Assembly: GCA_023014485.1 (NCBI GenBank)
Contig: JAJOZX010002581.1
Location: forward strand, 531,001-595,000
DNA from: Bathynomus jamesi
Lineage: Eukaryota; Arthropoda; Malacostraca; Isopoda; Cirolanidae
Length of the DNA: 64,000 nt
Direction of reading: 5' to 3'
Shown here piece by piece: positions 21,344 through 31,105 of this stretch. The notes beneath the pieces are model-generated. The model was given only the letters and a program-made list of their open reading frames with translations, did no database searches and had not been told where the DNA came from. A program made the position numbers and the translations under genes. Every line of letters starts with the position of its first letter. Positions within the stretch are counted from its first letter, which is position 1.

Positions 21344-22706
21344 TTACCAAAGATTTAACAACCTGCCCTTTTTGTTTAAATCCATTCTGAAGGAATTCAG
21401 AGCAACGGGATCAAGTTGAAACAGACCTTTACTCATGTTAAGGTTATTTGTAAGTTGAATTATAGCCGACTCAAGAATATTTCTATTAACAATGTTGCTA
21501 GAGTGAAACAAAACTGAAACATTATTCCAATCAATACAATGGGATAACTCTGACAAATGGACAAAAAGGGCACTGGACAACTGTCCCGTTCTAACGGAAT
21601 ATTGATGCTGTTTTACACGCGTTTGCAAATCCTTTCCCGTCTGACCTATGTAAAAGGAATCACATTGCTTACACCCAATTTTATAGATAATGCCTAAATT
21701 ATTGGTAGGGCTATTTTTTACTATGATGTTTTTCACAATATTGTTATATGAAAAAACTACACTGATATCCAAAAGTTTAAGTACATTAGCAATGCCTAAG
21801 AAGCCCGGGAAAAATGGAAGTACTAAAATATTCTTTGACAAGGTGCGAGTGTTATTATTCACACGATAGAAGGTTCGTTTAGCCTTATTAAGACAAGATT
21901 CCATGAACGCCGATGGGTAACACAATTCACTTCCAATACCGTTGATATTTTCCAATTCGGCATCGATGTATTCAGGACTGGCGATCCTAAGAGCGCGGAG
22001 AAACATTGAGGAAAATATGGCCTTTTTAATAGGGGTGTCATGTCCAGAGTAAAAGTGTACGTAGGACAAATTGTTTGTTTTTTTCCGATATATACTAAAC
22101 TTAAAACCCGGGCTATCCCTATGAACACGCACATCCAAAAACGGGATTGAGTGTCTTGTTCCACTTCTAAAGTAAATTTAATGGAGGGGACTTGGTCATT
22201 TAACTGAAGGAGGAAGTCATCCAGGTCACGATTCATGGGCCAGATACACAAAATATCGTCGACGTACCGCAACCAAGGGATGCCAACCCCAGGATTCTCG
22301 GAATGTAAGTAATTTCAAAAAACTCCATATAAATATTGGAGAGAAGGGGCGACAAAGGGTTGCCCATGGCCATCCCAAAAACTTGTTGATAATGCCCACC
22401 ATTGAAAGTGAATTTACAATCCTTGATACAAAGCTTAATAAGCTCCAAAACAGTGTGTGCAGGTAATGGTAAATCATAATTATGTAATTCTCTGGCGAGA
22501 AAGTCAAGCATATCATCAATCGGAACTTTTGTGAACAATGAACAAACGTCGAAACTGATCAATCTATCGTTGGTATTAATGCGAACATTATTCAATTTTT
22601 CAGTGAGATCCATGGAATTTTTTACGTGTGAATCAGAGACAGTTCCAAGAATGGGGGACAAAACATTAACAAGCCATTTGGAGAGTTTATAGGTAATAGA
22701 GCCCAC
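21344..22706 (-). pseudogene. PLE-1 reverse transcriptase and GIY-YIG endonuclease (broken)
   Basis: The RT begins mid-domain at VGSITYKLSKWLV and includes RLISFDVCSLFTKVPIDDM, FGMAMGNPLSPLLSNIYMEF and the catalytic RYVDDILCIWP. It is followed by the PLE-specific linker and a C-terminal GIY-YIG nuclease, GIIYKIGCKQCDSFYIGQTG (about 21660), ending NLW-stop at 21344. Two frameshifts near 22290 and 22145 divide it into three frames. The N-terminal part is missing because the inverted right arm is joined there. PLE RT copies RNA primed at chromosome ends or nicks, with GIY-YIG supplying the nick. The catalytic YVDD is intact but the gene cannot be expressed whole. Confidence 0.9.
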
Positions 22707-23611
22707 CGAGTGTGTGTGTTTGTATATATGTGTGTATATGTATATATATATTTGGGTATGCGGGTATATATGTGTACGTGTATTATTGTAATTTTTTCAA
22801 GTTATATTTATTTTTATTTCTTTATTCTTTTGCGACCTACCGTTTTCTCAGACAATAATTATAAAAACAAATTTGGTAATTTTTTTTTCCCTTATGCATA
22901 TATATATATATATATATATATTCTGTATATATTGCGTTTATATTTCGTATATATACCGTAAATAGGTTGTATATATATTTTATTGTTCTTTATATATTAT
23001 CTAGGGATCATTTTGTTTTCCAATTTATATTTATTTGTACTTTTGTATTCGTTTGTGACTATAATATGCATATGTGGTAATTTTTTCCCTTATAAATTGG
23101 TGTGCCTCTCTTAAAATTTATCTTTCAATTTTTATTTTTTAATAATGTGACATATATATCATTTTGGCAGCATCTATTAAATCGATTGTAAAAACCTCCC
23201 TCTTGAGCTTGAATTGGTAGACTCTACTTACAATATTTATATTTATTTTTATTTCTTTATTCTTTTGTGACCTGTTCCATAAAAAAGCCATTTGAATTTA
23301 TATGGAAGGTCGGCCAAAGTGCTAAAAGTGTCTTTATATATATATATATATATATGTATATATGTGTATATATATGTATATATATATATATATATGTATG
23401 TATATGTATTTATGTGTTTTTTTTATTTGCCGGTTTATTTCTTTATGATTATTTAGGCTGTGACATATATATCACTAAGGCACTATTTTGTAATTAATTT
23501 TTTCTCAATTTATATTTATATTTATTTTTATTTCTTTATTCTTCTGTGACCATATAAATGTTGGCTCCTCCCACAATTTTTTTCTATGCTTACTATATAT
23601 ATGTATATATT

Positions 23612-23644
<33 letters not shown>

Positions 23645-23724
23645 GTGTATATATATGTGAATGTGTATGTATGTATGTTTATTTTTGTAACCTATATATT
23701 GCCTTGATCTGTCCTTTCACTCCA

Positions 23725-23764
23725 GTGTTCCTGAGGATGTCATTAGACGAAAGCGCTTGAGCAC
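23725..23764 (+). ncRNA. Hammerhead-ribozyme-like motif in PLE-1 right arm
   Basis: Stem I pairs GTGTTC (23725-23730) with GAGCAC (23759-23764), six pairs including one G-U. The conserved cores CTGAGGA and GAAA surround stem II GTC-ATTA-GAC, preceded by one extra T. Stem III is the palindromic AGCGCT, so two molecules could pair in trans. The predicted cleavage position is after CTT. Confidence 0.6.
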
Positions 23765-23839
23765 CCCTTTGTGTTTCTTTTTCCTTCGTGGTTTTATTCA
23801 TCATAAATACTTTTCACGTGTCACTTTCGTGAAATAATT

Positions 23840-23874
<35 letters not shown>

Positions 23875-23879
23875 TACAA

Positions 23880-25400
23880 TATTTATTGTTAACCAATATA
23901 CCTTATACCTACATAAAATAATAAAAGTGTATTAGACATCGTTTACAAAAAATTTAACATGTATTATTTAAAGTACTCCTGAAGTACCAGATTTAGAGTA
24001 CAAGAATAATTTTTATATTATTCAAAACCATTTTTGAACACTTTGTATTATTAAGTCGAAAAATTATCTTCGATAAACCTTATGAAATATTCAAACAATG
24101 CTTAAAACAAATAACAATTTATTAATTGAGAGCAGTGCTTTCTGCCACTTTATTTCCCGAGATCCATCAAAATGAAACTATCTGTAGATTATAAAGATCT
24201 GAATTTTTGGATGACCAGAATTATATTTGACTGAATAAAAGAAGGGATTAATTAAGCAAATGATTTACCTAAATTTTGGCAGTTCGGCGAAAAAATTCCA
24301 GTGATTCGTAAATCTCTGAAAGGGGCAGAGCTCGATTTCAAGCAGAGTGAGAATTTAAAAATGTCCGTTTAGCATTATTTGTCCGAAATTATGGATTGCT
24401 TCGGGTTTACAACTACAATTATGCTACATTCTTTAGATGTGACATATTCCAATGATTAATTAACAATTTTAATTCACTTTGGTAATGGAAGGGCTTAAAT
24501 TGGGGCGTTAATATCATTAGAACAAAAATTAATATGAAGCATTTTATATAAATTTCTGTTGAGACATACGAAAATATACAAGGCTTATATACTTAAATCT
24601 TGAATCTACGATAAAAAGTTATACTAAACCTTTCATGTAACTTTATGAAACATTTTATGAAGACACAAACATTTCTCTGTATAATATTAGTATAGCTAGC
24701 TGTAAAACTTCCTAAAGAATCAGAAGTGTGTGGTCTTAAGTCATTAAAACTTTAGTTCGAGAGGCGTGATAAAAAGAAATCCATAAAAAGTAAGTATCCT
24801 CCAACGAAGCTTCTCTAGGAAATAATTTAGGAAACTGGGACGTTGAGAAGCAACGCAAGCCTTAATGCTTTCCTGCTGGAGGCTTATATGCGGCAAAATG
24901 AGCAACTACCGTCGTGCGTCGTGCCCTCTTCTGTTGTTTTATCCCTTTACTACAGTGACACCGAAATATATGATGGTGCTATCTAGTTCATTTATAGTGG
25001 CTATATCATTACAAAGCTTCCCATAGATCAGCGGAAGTAAGCATTACCAGTCGTAGTTGGGTGGGTGACTTCTTTGTTCAGATGATGTAGCGATAGAAAT
25101 ATTTTCAATTAAATAGCTTCCTTTCAAGTTTACTTTTTATTATTTAACTGAACAAAACGTTAATTAATCACACTTTTTGGAATGCTCTAGAAGAGTTTAT
25201 AAATTTAAAGTTTGTTTCATTTTTCAAATACTCTTCGATTTGAACAAAATATTTCCCAGTTTAATGAAAAACTTATATCATAACAATTTGTAAGAATACT
25301 ACTTAAAATATCGTACATCGGAAGTATGCTAGTTATATTTTAATATTTTTTTTTATAGTTTTTAAAGTTTTTTTTATAGTTTCCTGACAATTTTTTATAG
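23880..25400. other. No gene seen; AT-rich spacer with a 5S-like fragment
   Basis: There is no coding signal. The only recognisable item is the 5S-like sequence at 25016-25072. Confidence 0.55.
25016..25072 (+). ncRNA. Possible 5S rRNA-derived fragment (SINE3-like)
   Basis: GATCAGCGGAAGTAAGCA is followed by AGTTGGGTGGGTGAC. These resemble the 5S rRNA box A region (GATCACCGAAGTTAAGCA) and the C box (TTGGATGGGTGAC) at about the right distance. The rest of the 5S gene is not recognisable, so it is either a decayed pseudogene or the head of a 5S-derived SINE. Confidence 0.4.
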
Positions 25401-25407
25401 TTTTATA

Positions 25408-25964
25408 TACCGGGTGTCCGAGAATTATCTGTACAATTTTTGGCTGTTATTAAAAGTCAACCATGAAGTGTAGAAATTCCAGTGTGTCCCATTTTACAGA
25501 GAATCTCATTAAGTTTTTTCTGATACCACGTTTTGACAAGTTTTTTAGAAATGCACGCGGGTGACAGACATTGATGATTTAAAAGCAAGAATCACAGCTG
25601 CTATTGAGCGAATTGATGTGGATATGCTGCAGCGTACATGGCAACATTTGGAGCGAATCACTAATGGTGCACATATCGAATGTTTGTAACAACGTTACTT
25701 TAATAAAAGAAACTTTTGAAAATACAGATTCTAAATAATCTTGTTTAAGAATTTTACGTGTGTTATCAAGAATTTTATTAAAAGATGAAATTGTACAGAT
25801 AATGTTCGGACACACTGGAATTTCTAAACAACTTGTCAAAACTTGGTATTAGAAAAACTTAATGAGATTCTCTGTAAAATGGGACAACACTGGAATTTCT
25901 ACACTTCATGGTTGACTTTTAATAACAGCCAAAAATTGTACAGATAATTCTCGGACACCCTGTA
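25408..25964 (+). mobile_element. Tc1/mariner-type deletion derivative with long TIRs
   Basis: Element 25410-25962 (553 bp) is flanked by TA duplications (25408-25409, 25963-25964). The ends are inverted repeats about 140 bp long, starting CCGGGTGTCCGAGAATTATC on the left and complementary to CAGGGTGTCCGAGAATTATC on the right. Between them only the transposase C-terminus survives (25556-25689): VTDIDDLKARITAAIERIDV, then ITNGAHIECL and a stop. It would depend on a transposase supplied elsewhere. Confidence 0.85.
25556..25689 (+). pseudogene. Transposase C-terminal remnant in the deletion derivative
   Basis: About 43 codons of the C-terminal end of a Tc1/mariner-superfamily transposase, ending TNGAHIECL-stop. 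The DDE core is deleted. Confidence 0.7.
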
Positions 25965-26397
25965 CCTATATATATTTTTTTATAGTTTTCTTATAATTTT
26001 TTTTATAGTTTTCTTTTATAAAATTTACTCAAGTAATTTAATAATAAAAAGTATAAATCTTCAGTCATGAGAGACATCTGTTTCATTGTCAGTAATTCAG
26101 ACATTTGCACTTTTTCAGCGTAAAATAACTACAAATTTTAAAAAAGTTGGTTTCGAATTTCCTTTTGTCATTCGGAAAAGTTCATAATTAGCGAAAATTT
26201 CGAAGGACATGTAAAAATCACATAATAAAAAGGTACTCGGCTTTCCCTACATGTATTTTTTATATACTTATGATAGAAAGGTTTCAAACATTATTTGCTA
26301 AGACCCTCTTCATATACATAACATTACTAAAGGGTTCATTACGTGGAAAACGTAATCTTATAATGAAGAGCAAAACAAGTCCAAGCATTTATTATTC

Positions 26398-26433
26398 TCA
26401 GAGCTTTCGGCGTTAAACTAACACCATCCTCAG
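26398..26433 (-). ncRNA. Divergent hammerhead-like motif of PLE-3
   Basis: Minus strand: core CTGAGGA, one extra T, a seven-pair stem II (GGTGTTA against TAACGCC), then GAAAGC. The core and the extra T match the PLE-1/2 motif while stem II is longer, which argues for shared structure. Stem I pairs weakly, so this copy is probably inactive. Confidence 0.45.
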
Positions 26434-26768
26434 TAGTAAAATAAGAAATAAAGTATATATATTAGACATTACGTACAAACTGAAATATCACAAAACCAGT
26501 AAAACCATGAGTACAGAAAAAAAAGTAGTTTTACATTGAGATTTGAAGTTAAAAGAAAATCAATTAAGAATTAAAATTGAAGCAGTTAAAACTATTAAAA
26601 TTATTAAAATAATAGGGACTTACCATTTAATATTAACACTATTTCTCTTTTAAACTTAAATTTAAATACGAAGAACATCTCCGCAGCCAACACTGTGAAG
26701 ATGAAATGAAGTGGAAATGACACCTCACCCCACAAAGTGTGACGCTTAGTTGATTGGTTGGTTGGAAA

Positions 26769-27048
26769 CTACCGAAGAATATTAAGATTATGGAAAGGGG
26801 TGTAATCGTTTAATTCAGGTTTATTCCTGATTATAACTATTGTTTCTAATAATGGGAGATCAAATTTACTGCCTTTATCTGGTTTTATTGGGTGATTATT
26901 TTCAATGGCATTGGAACGGCTACCTGATAAAGCTGGATTGGCAAATATATTTCCAGCACAAGTACTATGGTCACTATATTCATCGATTCTAAGCTGCAGT
27001 TGGCGAGATGCCATACCATTATACAATGATGTATAATCACCACAAATA
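26769..27048 (-). pseudogene. PLE-3 GIY-YIG endonuclease C-terminal half
   Basis: ICGDYTSLYNGMASRQLQLR corresponds to the C-x2-C...YIG-x-TSR-x-L-x-x-RI segment of PLE nucleases, with the usual YIG altered to YNG. It is followed by the KFDLPLLETIVIIRNKP helix holding the catalytic-type Glu, and NDYTPFHNLNILR-stop. The first half (SSIIYKY) lies beyond the mariner at 28060-28090, and the two join exactly at the mariner's TA. Confidence 0.75.
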
Positions 27049-28058
27049 TATAAGGTTGTAACATATATTCTGCTCGATTTTTTAGTTCATTCAGAACAAA
27101 AATTAAAGGACTTATAAGGACAAATTTGCTCGAATTTTTAGTTTATTCACAACAAAAATTAAATGACACAATGACAAATTAATCATCAATATAATTCCCT
27201 TCTTTTTCTATAACCTCCTCCCACCTGTAGAAAAGTTTTTTTTATGCCACGTTCGAAGAAATCCCTTGGTTTCGAGTTAAAAAAAGCGATCACTTCGTTT
27301 TCGATAGCTTCCCTGGATTGCAACTTTTGTCCATCTAGGTGGTGTTGCAGACTTCTGAATAAATGGTAGTCTGAAGCTGCAATGTCCGGAGAATAAGGTA
27401 GATGAGGCATTTTTTCCCAACCAAATGCCTCCAATTGGGCAGTGGTGATTCGAGCAGTGTGAGGGCGAGCGTTATCCTGGTGGAATAGAACACCTCTGCG
27501 ATTAATTAATGCAGGACGTTTTTCTTGTAATGCCAGCTTCACTCGTTGGAGTTGTTGGCAGTAGACTTCAGCTGTGATTGTTTGGTTATCTGGCAGAAGC
27601 TCAAAATGAATAATTCCTTGCATATCCCACCAAACGCTTAGCAAAACTTTCTTTGGATGGGGTCCATTCCTTGGCTGAGGTTCAGGCTTTGTTTCACGGC
27701 TAAGCCACTAATGTCGACGCTTAATATTGTTATACAGAGGGCCCATTTTTCATCCCCAGCGACGATCCGATTAAAAAACGGTGCCTTCAGTTGCCGAGAA
27801 TGCAGTGATGTGGAAATATAGATCCGATGTTGAAAATTCGCTTGTAACAAATCATGCGGACCATTTTCCAACCTTCACTACTTTTCCTAACTTTACCTAC
27901 TTTTCCTTCTGTATCATTCTGTATCGTGATAAAACCTATGCGGACCTGTCGCCGCGTGTATTTGCAACATTTCTAACATTATTTCACATTATCTTGAGGT
28001 TATTCTATCATCTATCGTCCGTTTTCTAATCGAGCAGAATTTATGTTACAACCTGATA
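27049..28058 (-). mobile_element. mariner element (DD34D) inserted in the PLE-3 GIY-YIG gene
   Basis: Element 27051-28056 with TA duplications and terminal inverted repeats around GGTTGTAACATA and ATTCTGCTCGATT (27054-27079 and 28028-28053). About 1 kb, shorter than a full mariner because the N-terminal DNA-binding region of the transposase is deleted. Confidence 0.88.
27186..27871 (-). pseudogene. mariner transposase, catalytic domain, N-terminus deleted
   Basis: Two minus-strand frames join near 27640. The first carries PFFNRIVAGDEKWAL with the first catalytic Asp. The second carries SVWWDMQGIIHFELLP, QTITAEVYCQQLQR, FHQDNARPHTARIT (second Asp) and LPYSPDIAASDYHLF (third Asp). I count 34 residues between second and third, the mariner DD34D signature. 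The C-terminus ends at 27186. All three catalytic residues survive, but there is a frameshift and the helix-turn-helix half is missing. Confidence 0.88.
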
Positions 28059-28584
28059 TTTATAAATGATCGATGAACAAGTATCAGGAATATCAGGAGT
28101 ATTAGCAATACTGTCCTTAAACTTAAAGATGTAATTAATTCTTCTACCAAGAGTAAATATACAATTAATTTGGGTTTGTGGATAAAACTTATTAATCAAT
28201 TTTATAATTTTGCTCTCCACTGCAATACTATCAGTTCCATAATAAGGGAGAATAAAATTAAGTACCTTGTTTGAGTTATGCAGTAAATAACGTTAACTTT
28301 ATTACTGAATTTGGAATTTAAATATTTTGAAATGGTACCATCTATTAGTCTTATCGGAAACCCATTACCCATTAAAACTTTCCCAGATATTCATATGAAC
28401 GATTTAGGAGAATATCTATTATTACATTTGTATTTTAAAGGTGCAATTGAGTCAAATTTTAAATCCGATCCTGTAATGTAGGTTTGCGATACAGTGAATG
28501 GTAAACCTATTATTAAGAACAGAAATTTTAACATCTAAGAAGGAAAGCGATCTATGTTCCTCTACTCTGAAGTAAATTCAATAT

Positions 28585-29247
28585 TTACATGTTTATTATT
28601 AAGGTATTTGCGGAACAGTTAAATGTGTCACCAAAATAATGACGACAAAGAACTGATTTGGGACAATCAGTCAGACATCTTTTTTCATGAAATGACAAAA
28701 ATAAGTTAGTAAGAGTTGGGGCAAGTGGACCACACGTAGCTACACCTTCCCAAAATGTATATTGTTGTCCACTTAATAATAAATTTGGGATCACCTGAAG
28801 ATCAGCGCCCCCAGCCTTCTTTAGTTAGCTTTATAAGGCTAACTAACTAAAATATCACGACCTAACCTAACTAATCGTCAAAGACGTACAGTTGACCTAA
28901 CGATTGGTTAGGTTAGGTCGTGATATTTTTGTTAGTTAGCCTTATAAGGCTAAGTAAAGAAGGCTGCGGGCCCTGATCTTCAGGTGATCCGAAATTTGTC
29001 TTTAGTTGCTATTTCCAGGAAAGATTTTAAATTATTCAAACTCACGTTCGAAGCAGAGGATGTATCAGTACATAGTTTAAGAGAAGTATTTATGGCTTCA
29101 TTGAGTGGAATATTACGTAGGGTTGCCAGTTCTCTGGTTTTGGGCTGGAGTCTCCGGAAATTGAACTTTGTAAAAATGTCATTAAAAGTAGAATTTGCCT
29201 CTTTTCTTACAGATTTTTGGCAAGATAATTATAATTCTAAAAAATGA
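28585..29247 (-). pseudogene. PLE-3 reverse transcriptase fragments
   Basis: 29247-28991 reads TFNDIFTKF, RNIPLNEAINTSLKL and FLEIATKDKFRI. After the MITE, 28787-28585 reads QQYTFWEGVATCGPLAPTL, then NLFLSFHEKRCLTDCPKSV and RHYFGDTF. These are the PLE RT motifs, with the catalytic YVDD replaced by YFGD, so it is inactive. Removing the 203-bp MITE and one copy of its 8-bp duplication restores continuity between the halves. Confidence 0.75.
28780..28998. mobile_element. Palindromic (foldback) MITE, copy A, 8-bp TSD
   Basis: Element 28788-28990 (203 bp) runs from GGATCACCTGAAGATC to its complement GATCTTCAGGTGATCC and is nearly palindromic throughout (arms of about 95 bp). Flanks TAAATTTG and GAAATTTG form an 8-bp duplication with one change. 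It carries no coding sequence. The arms include GGTTAGGTTAGG, two telomere-type units. Confidence 0.88.
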
Positions 29248-29779
29248 GGAAGTTTATATATCGGTTTAGCTACATAAACAAATAATGATGAGCTCCGGAG
29301 GTAAAATCTCCAGATTTGGAAACCATCTGCTTTGGCAACCCTAAATATTAGTGAACAAGGATTTAACATTAAAACTAGCCATAACCAGAGAGTCTGTTTC
29401 ATTAATTGCAACTCTTTCCTTAAAAATAAGAGTATTTCTGGTCAAATATTCATTTACAGCAAATTCTGATAAAAAAAGGAATAAAAACTTGGCTCTTTTC
29501 CGTTCTACCCCAGCAACAAAAAATGAAATTATATATTACAGTATTTTTTACTGTAGTTTTGCTTGCTGAATTCAATAATATACATATATCTTATTTTGGA
29601 GAAATTAATAACAAAAGAGTTATAGTCCGTTTATTTTATTTAAAAGTAGATTGCATTTAAGGTTTCAATAAAAATGTCCTTTCCTTTTTGTCTTCTCCTC
29701 CACAGAAATTCACATAAATAAGAATCTATCATATTTCTAGATGTTCCCCAATGTCTCCTGTTCCTTTGTTTAGCTAAAT

Positions 29780-29866
29780 CAACTGTACGCCCTTGACGAT
29801 TGGTTAGGTTAGGTCGTGATATTTTCGTTAGTTAGCCTTATAAGGTTAACTAAAGAAGGCTGGGGG
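29780..29866. mobile_element. Half copy of the palindromic MITE family
   Basis: CCTTGACGATTGGTTAGGTT and TAGTTAGCCTTATAAGG followed by AAAGAAGGCTG match one arm of the MITEs at 28788 and 55461. The outer GGATCACC end is missing. Confidence 0.7.
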
Positions 29867-30299
29867 TAGAACGTTATTTCCTTAACTATGTTTATGAAAT
29901 TCCATTTATCATCCATAACAATATCTACAAAAGAGAAAAAAATTAAGGACCTTTTCCAGTTTGTGTACCGTTTTTCATATAATTTATTTTTGAGAATATT
30001 TTTGTTAAAACTAACGAAAATATCACGACTTAACCTAACCAATTATCAAGAGCGTACAGTTGATCTATTAGTAAATAGTAAATACTATTCCAGAAACAAA
30101 CAATGTTATAATTAATAATAGATCAACTGTACGCCCTTGATAATTGGTTAGGTTAAGTCGTGATATTTTCGTTAGTTTTAACAAAAATATTCTCAAAAAT
30201 AAATTATATGAAAAACGGTACACAAACTGGAAAAGGTCCAAAATTAATAATTATAACCATAACTAATTAAAGCACGAATACTTTCTCCAAAATAAAATA

Positions 30300-30705
30300 T
30301 ACAGGGTGTCCCGTAAGTCTGGACCCATAGGGGAAAAATAATAAAATTACAAAATAGTCCAAAATTTATTTATAATATATTTTTTTATTATTTTTATTAT
30401 TATTTTTATTATTTTTTTATTATGATCTTACTCCGCTGGAGTTTTATTTGTGGGGCCACTTGAAAGCCAAAGTGTACGAGGTCAAACTTCAGAACATTTT
30501 CCACCTTAAAGCACGCATTGTGGAGGCGTGTCAAGAAATTTCTGCGACTGTGATTCAGAAAGTGCTGTCGCAGTGGAGATTACGTCTTCAACTATGTGTG
30601 CGACACAACGGCGGACACTTTGAACAGATTATGTAATAAATTTTTGGACTATTTTGTAATTTTATTATTTTTCCCTATGGGTCCAGACTTACGGGACACC
30701 CTGTA
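30300..30705 (+). mobile_element. Tc1/mariner-type deletion derivative inside the PLE-3 inverted repeat
   Basis: Element 30302-30703 (402 bp) with TA duplications. Inverted ends of about 65 bp start CAGGGTGTCCCGTAAGTCTG. Inside is only the transposase C-terminal part (30421-30636). The opposite arm of the PLE-3 inverted repeat lacks it, so it arrived after the inversion formed. Confidence 0.88.
30421..30636 (+). pseudogene. Transposase C-terminal fragment
   Basis: Reads YDLTPLEFYLWGHLKAKVYE, then a helical tail and HNGGHFEQIM-stop. This is the third-catalytic-residue segment and C-terminus of a Tc1/mariner-superfamily enzyme. The position usually held by Asp (PLDF) is Glu here. Confidence 0.75.
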
Positions 30706-30982
30706 TATTATTGAATTCAGCAAGTAAAACTACACTAGAAATTGTTGCTGGGGTAGAACGGAAAAGATCCAAAAACTTTACCTAACTTATAAGTTAAAAG
30801 TATTAATGGCTGAAAGAATGGGTCGGCATGGAAATCATTTTTGTGTACCTTAGGCAAACCATACATACATTACACCAGGTTGGGAACCCAACGCAAACAA
30901 CTCCTTATACCAGGAATTTGTAACTTTATTATCTTTTTTAACTTACGCAACATACAATTAAGTTTACCTTCCATGTTTAATA

Positions 30983-31064
30983 TACGAGGGACGGTACGAA
31001 AGTAATGCCTTTTATAGTATTTACAAACTGAAAAATAAGAGTCATTACTATCGTACTGATCATC

Positions 31065-31066
<2 letters not shown>
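30983..31066. mobile_element. Tiny mariner-type MITE
   Basis: The left end ATACGAGGGACGGTACGAAA and the complement of the right end (ATACGATGATCAGTACGATA) form an imperfect inverted repeat of about 32 bp enclosing only about 20 bp. ACGAGGG and GAAAGTAATG are typical of mariner ends. Confidence 0.5.
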
Positions 31067-31098
<32 letters not shown>

Positions 31099-31105
31099 AT
31101 CTATC

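Larger units (their letters stand above)
19933..23870 (-). mobile_element. Penelope-like element PLE-1 with kilobase inverted terminal arms
   Basis: A 5'-truncated PLE gene (22706-21344, minus strand) lies between two arms that are reverse complements of each other over about 1.1 kb: 19933-21022 and 22707-23804. Both arms are non-coding and rich in CATA and TA repeats, and end in the same terminal sequence with a hammerhead-like motif. The left arm is contiguous with the 3' end of the RT gene; the right arm is fused to its truncated 5' end. Such inverted, partly duplicated termini are known for Penelope elements. A short LINE 3'-end fragment (21050-21110) is embedded next to the left arm. Confidence 0.9.
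29465..30800. repeat. Large inverted repeat within PLE-3
   Basis: Sequence from 29465 to about 30070 recurs in reverse complement from about 30108 to 30800, once the inserted element at 30302-30703 is removed. Examples are GGAAAAGGTCC at 30230 against GGACCTTTTCC at 29949, and TGCTGGGGTAGAACGGAAAA at 30747 against its complement near 29500. MITE half-units sit at the centre. Confidence 0.8.
26330..30900 (-). mobile_element. Decayed Penelope-like element PLE-3 with several nested insertions
   Basis: A second, divergent PLE family read on the minus strand. The 5' part of the RT (29247-28984) includes NIPLNEAINTSLKL. The palm (28787-28585) has GVATCGPLAPTLTNLFLSF and HYFGDTF in place of YVDDTF. 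The linker (28320-28060) ends SSIIYKY. The GIY-YIG C-terminal half (27048-26769) has CGDYTSLYNGMASRQLQLR and ends near ETIVIIRNKPELNDY. It is interrupted by a mariner (27051-28056) and a palindromic MITE (28788-28990). Upstream, 29465-30800 forms a large inverted repeat containing a third insertion (30302-30703). A hammerhead-like motif lies near its 3' end at 26398-26433. Confidence 0.8.

Noticed and set aside
20768..21350. Tyr/Ile/Val/Cys-rich minus-strand frames (94-159 codons)
   Set aside because: They are translations of CATA/TA microsatellite in the PLE-1 arm; composition, not coding.
22710..23497. Plus-strand frames mirroring those of the left arm
   Set aside because: Same microsatellite sequence in the inverted arm.
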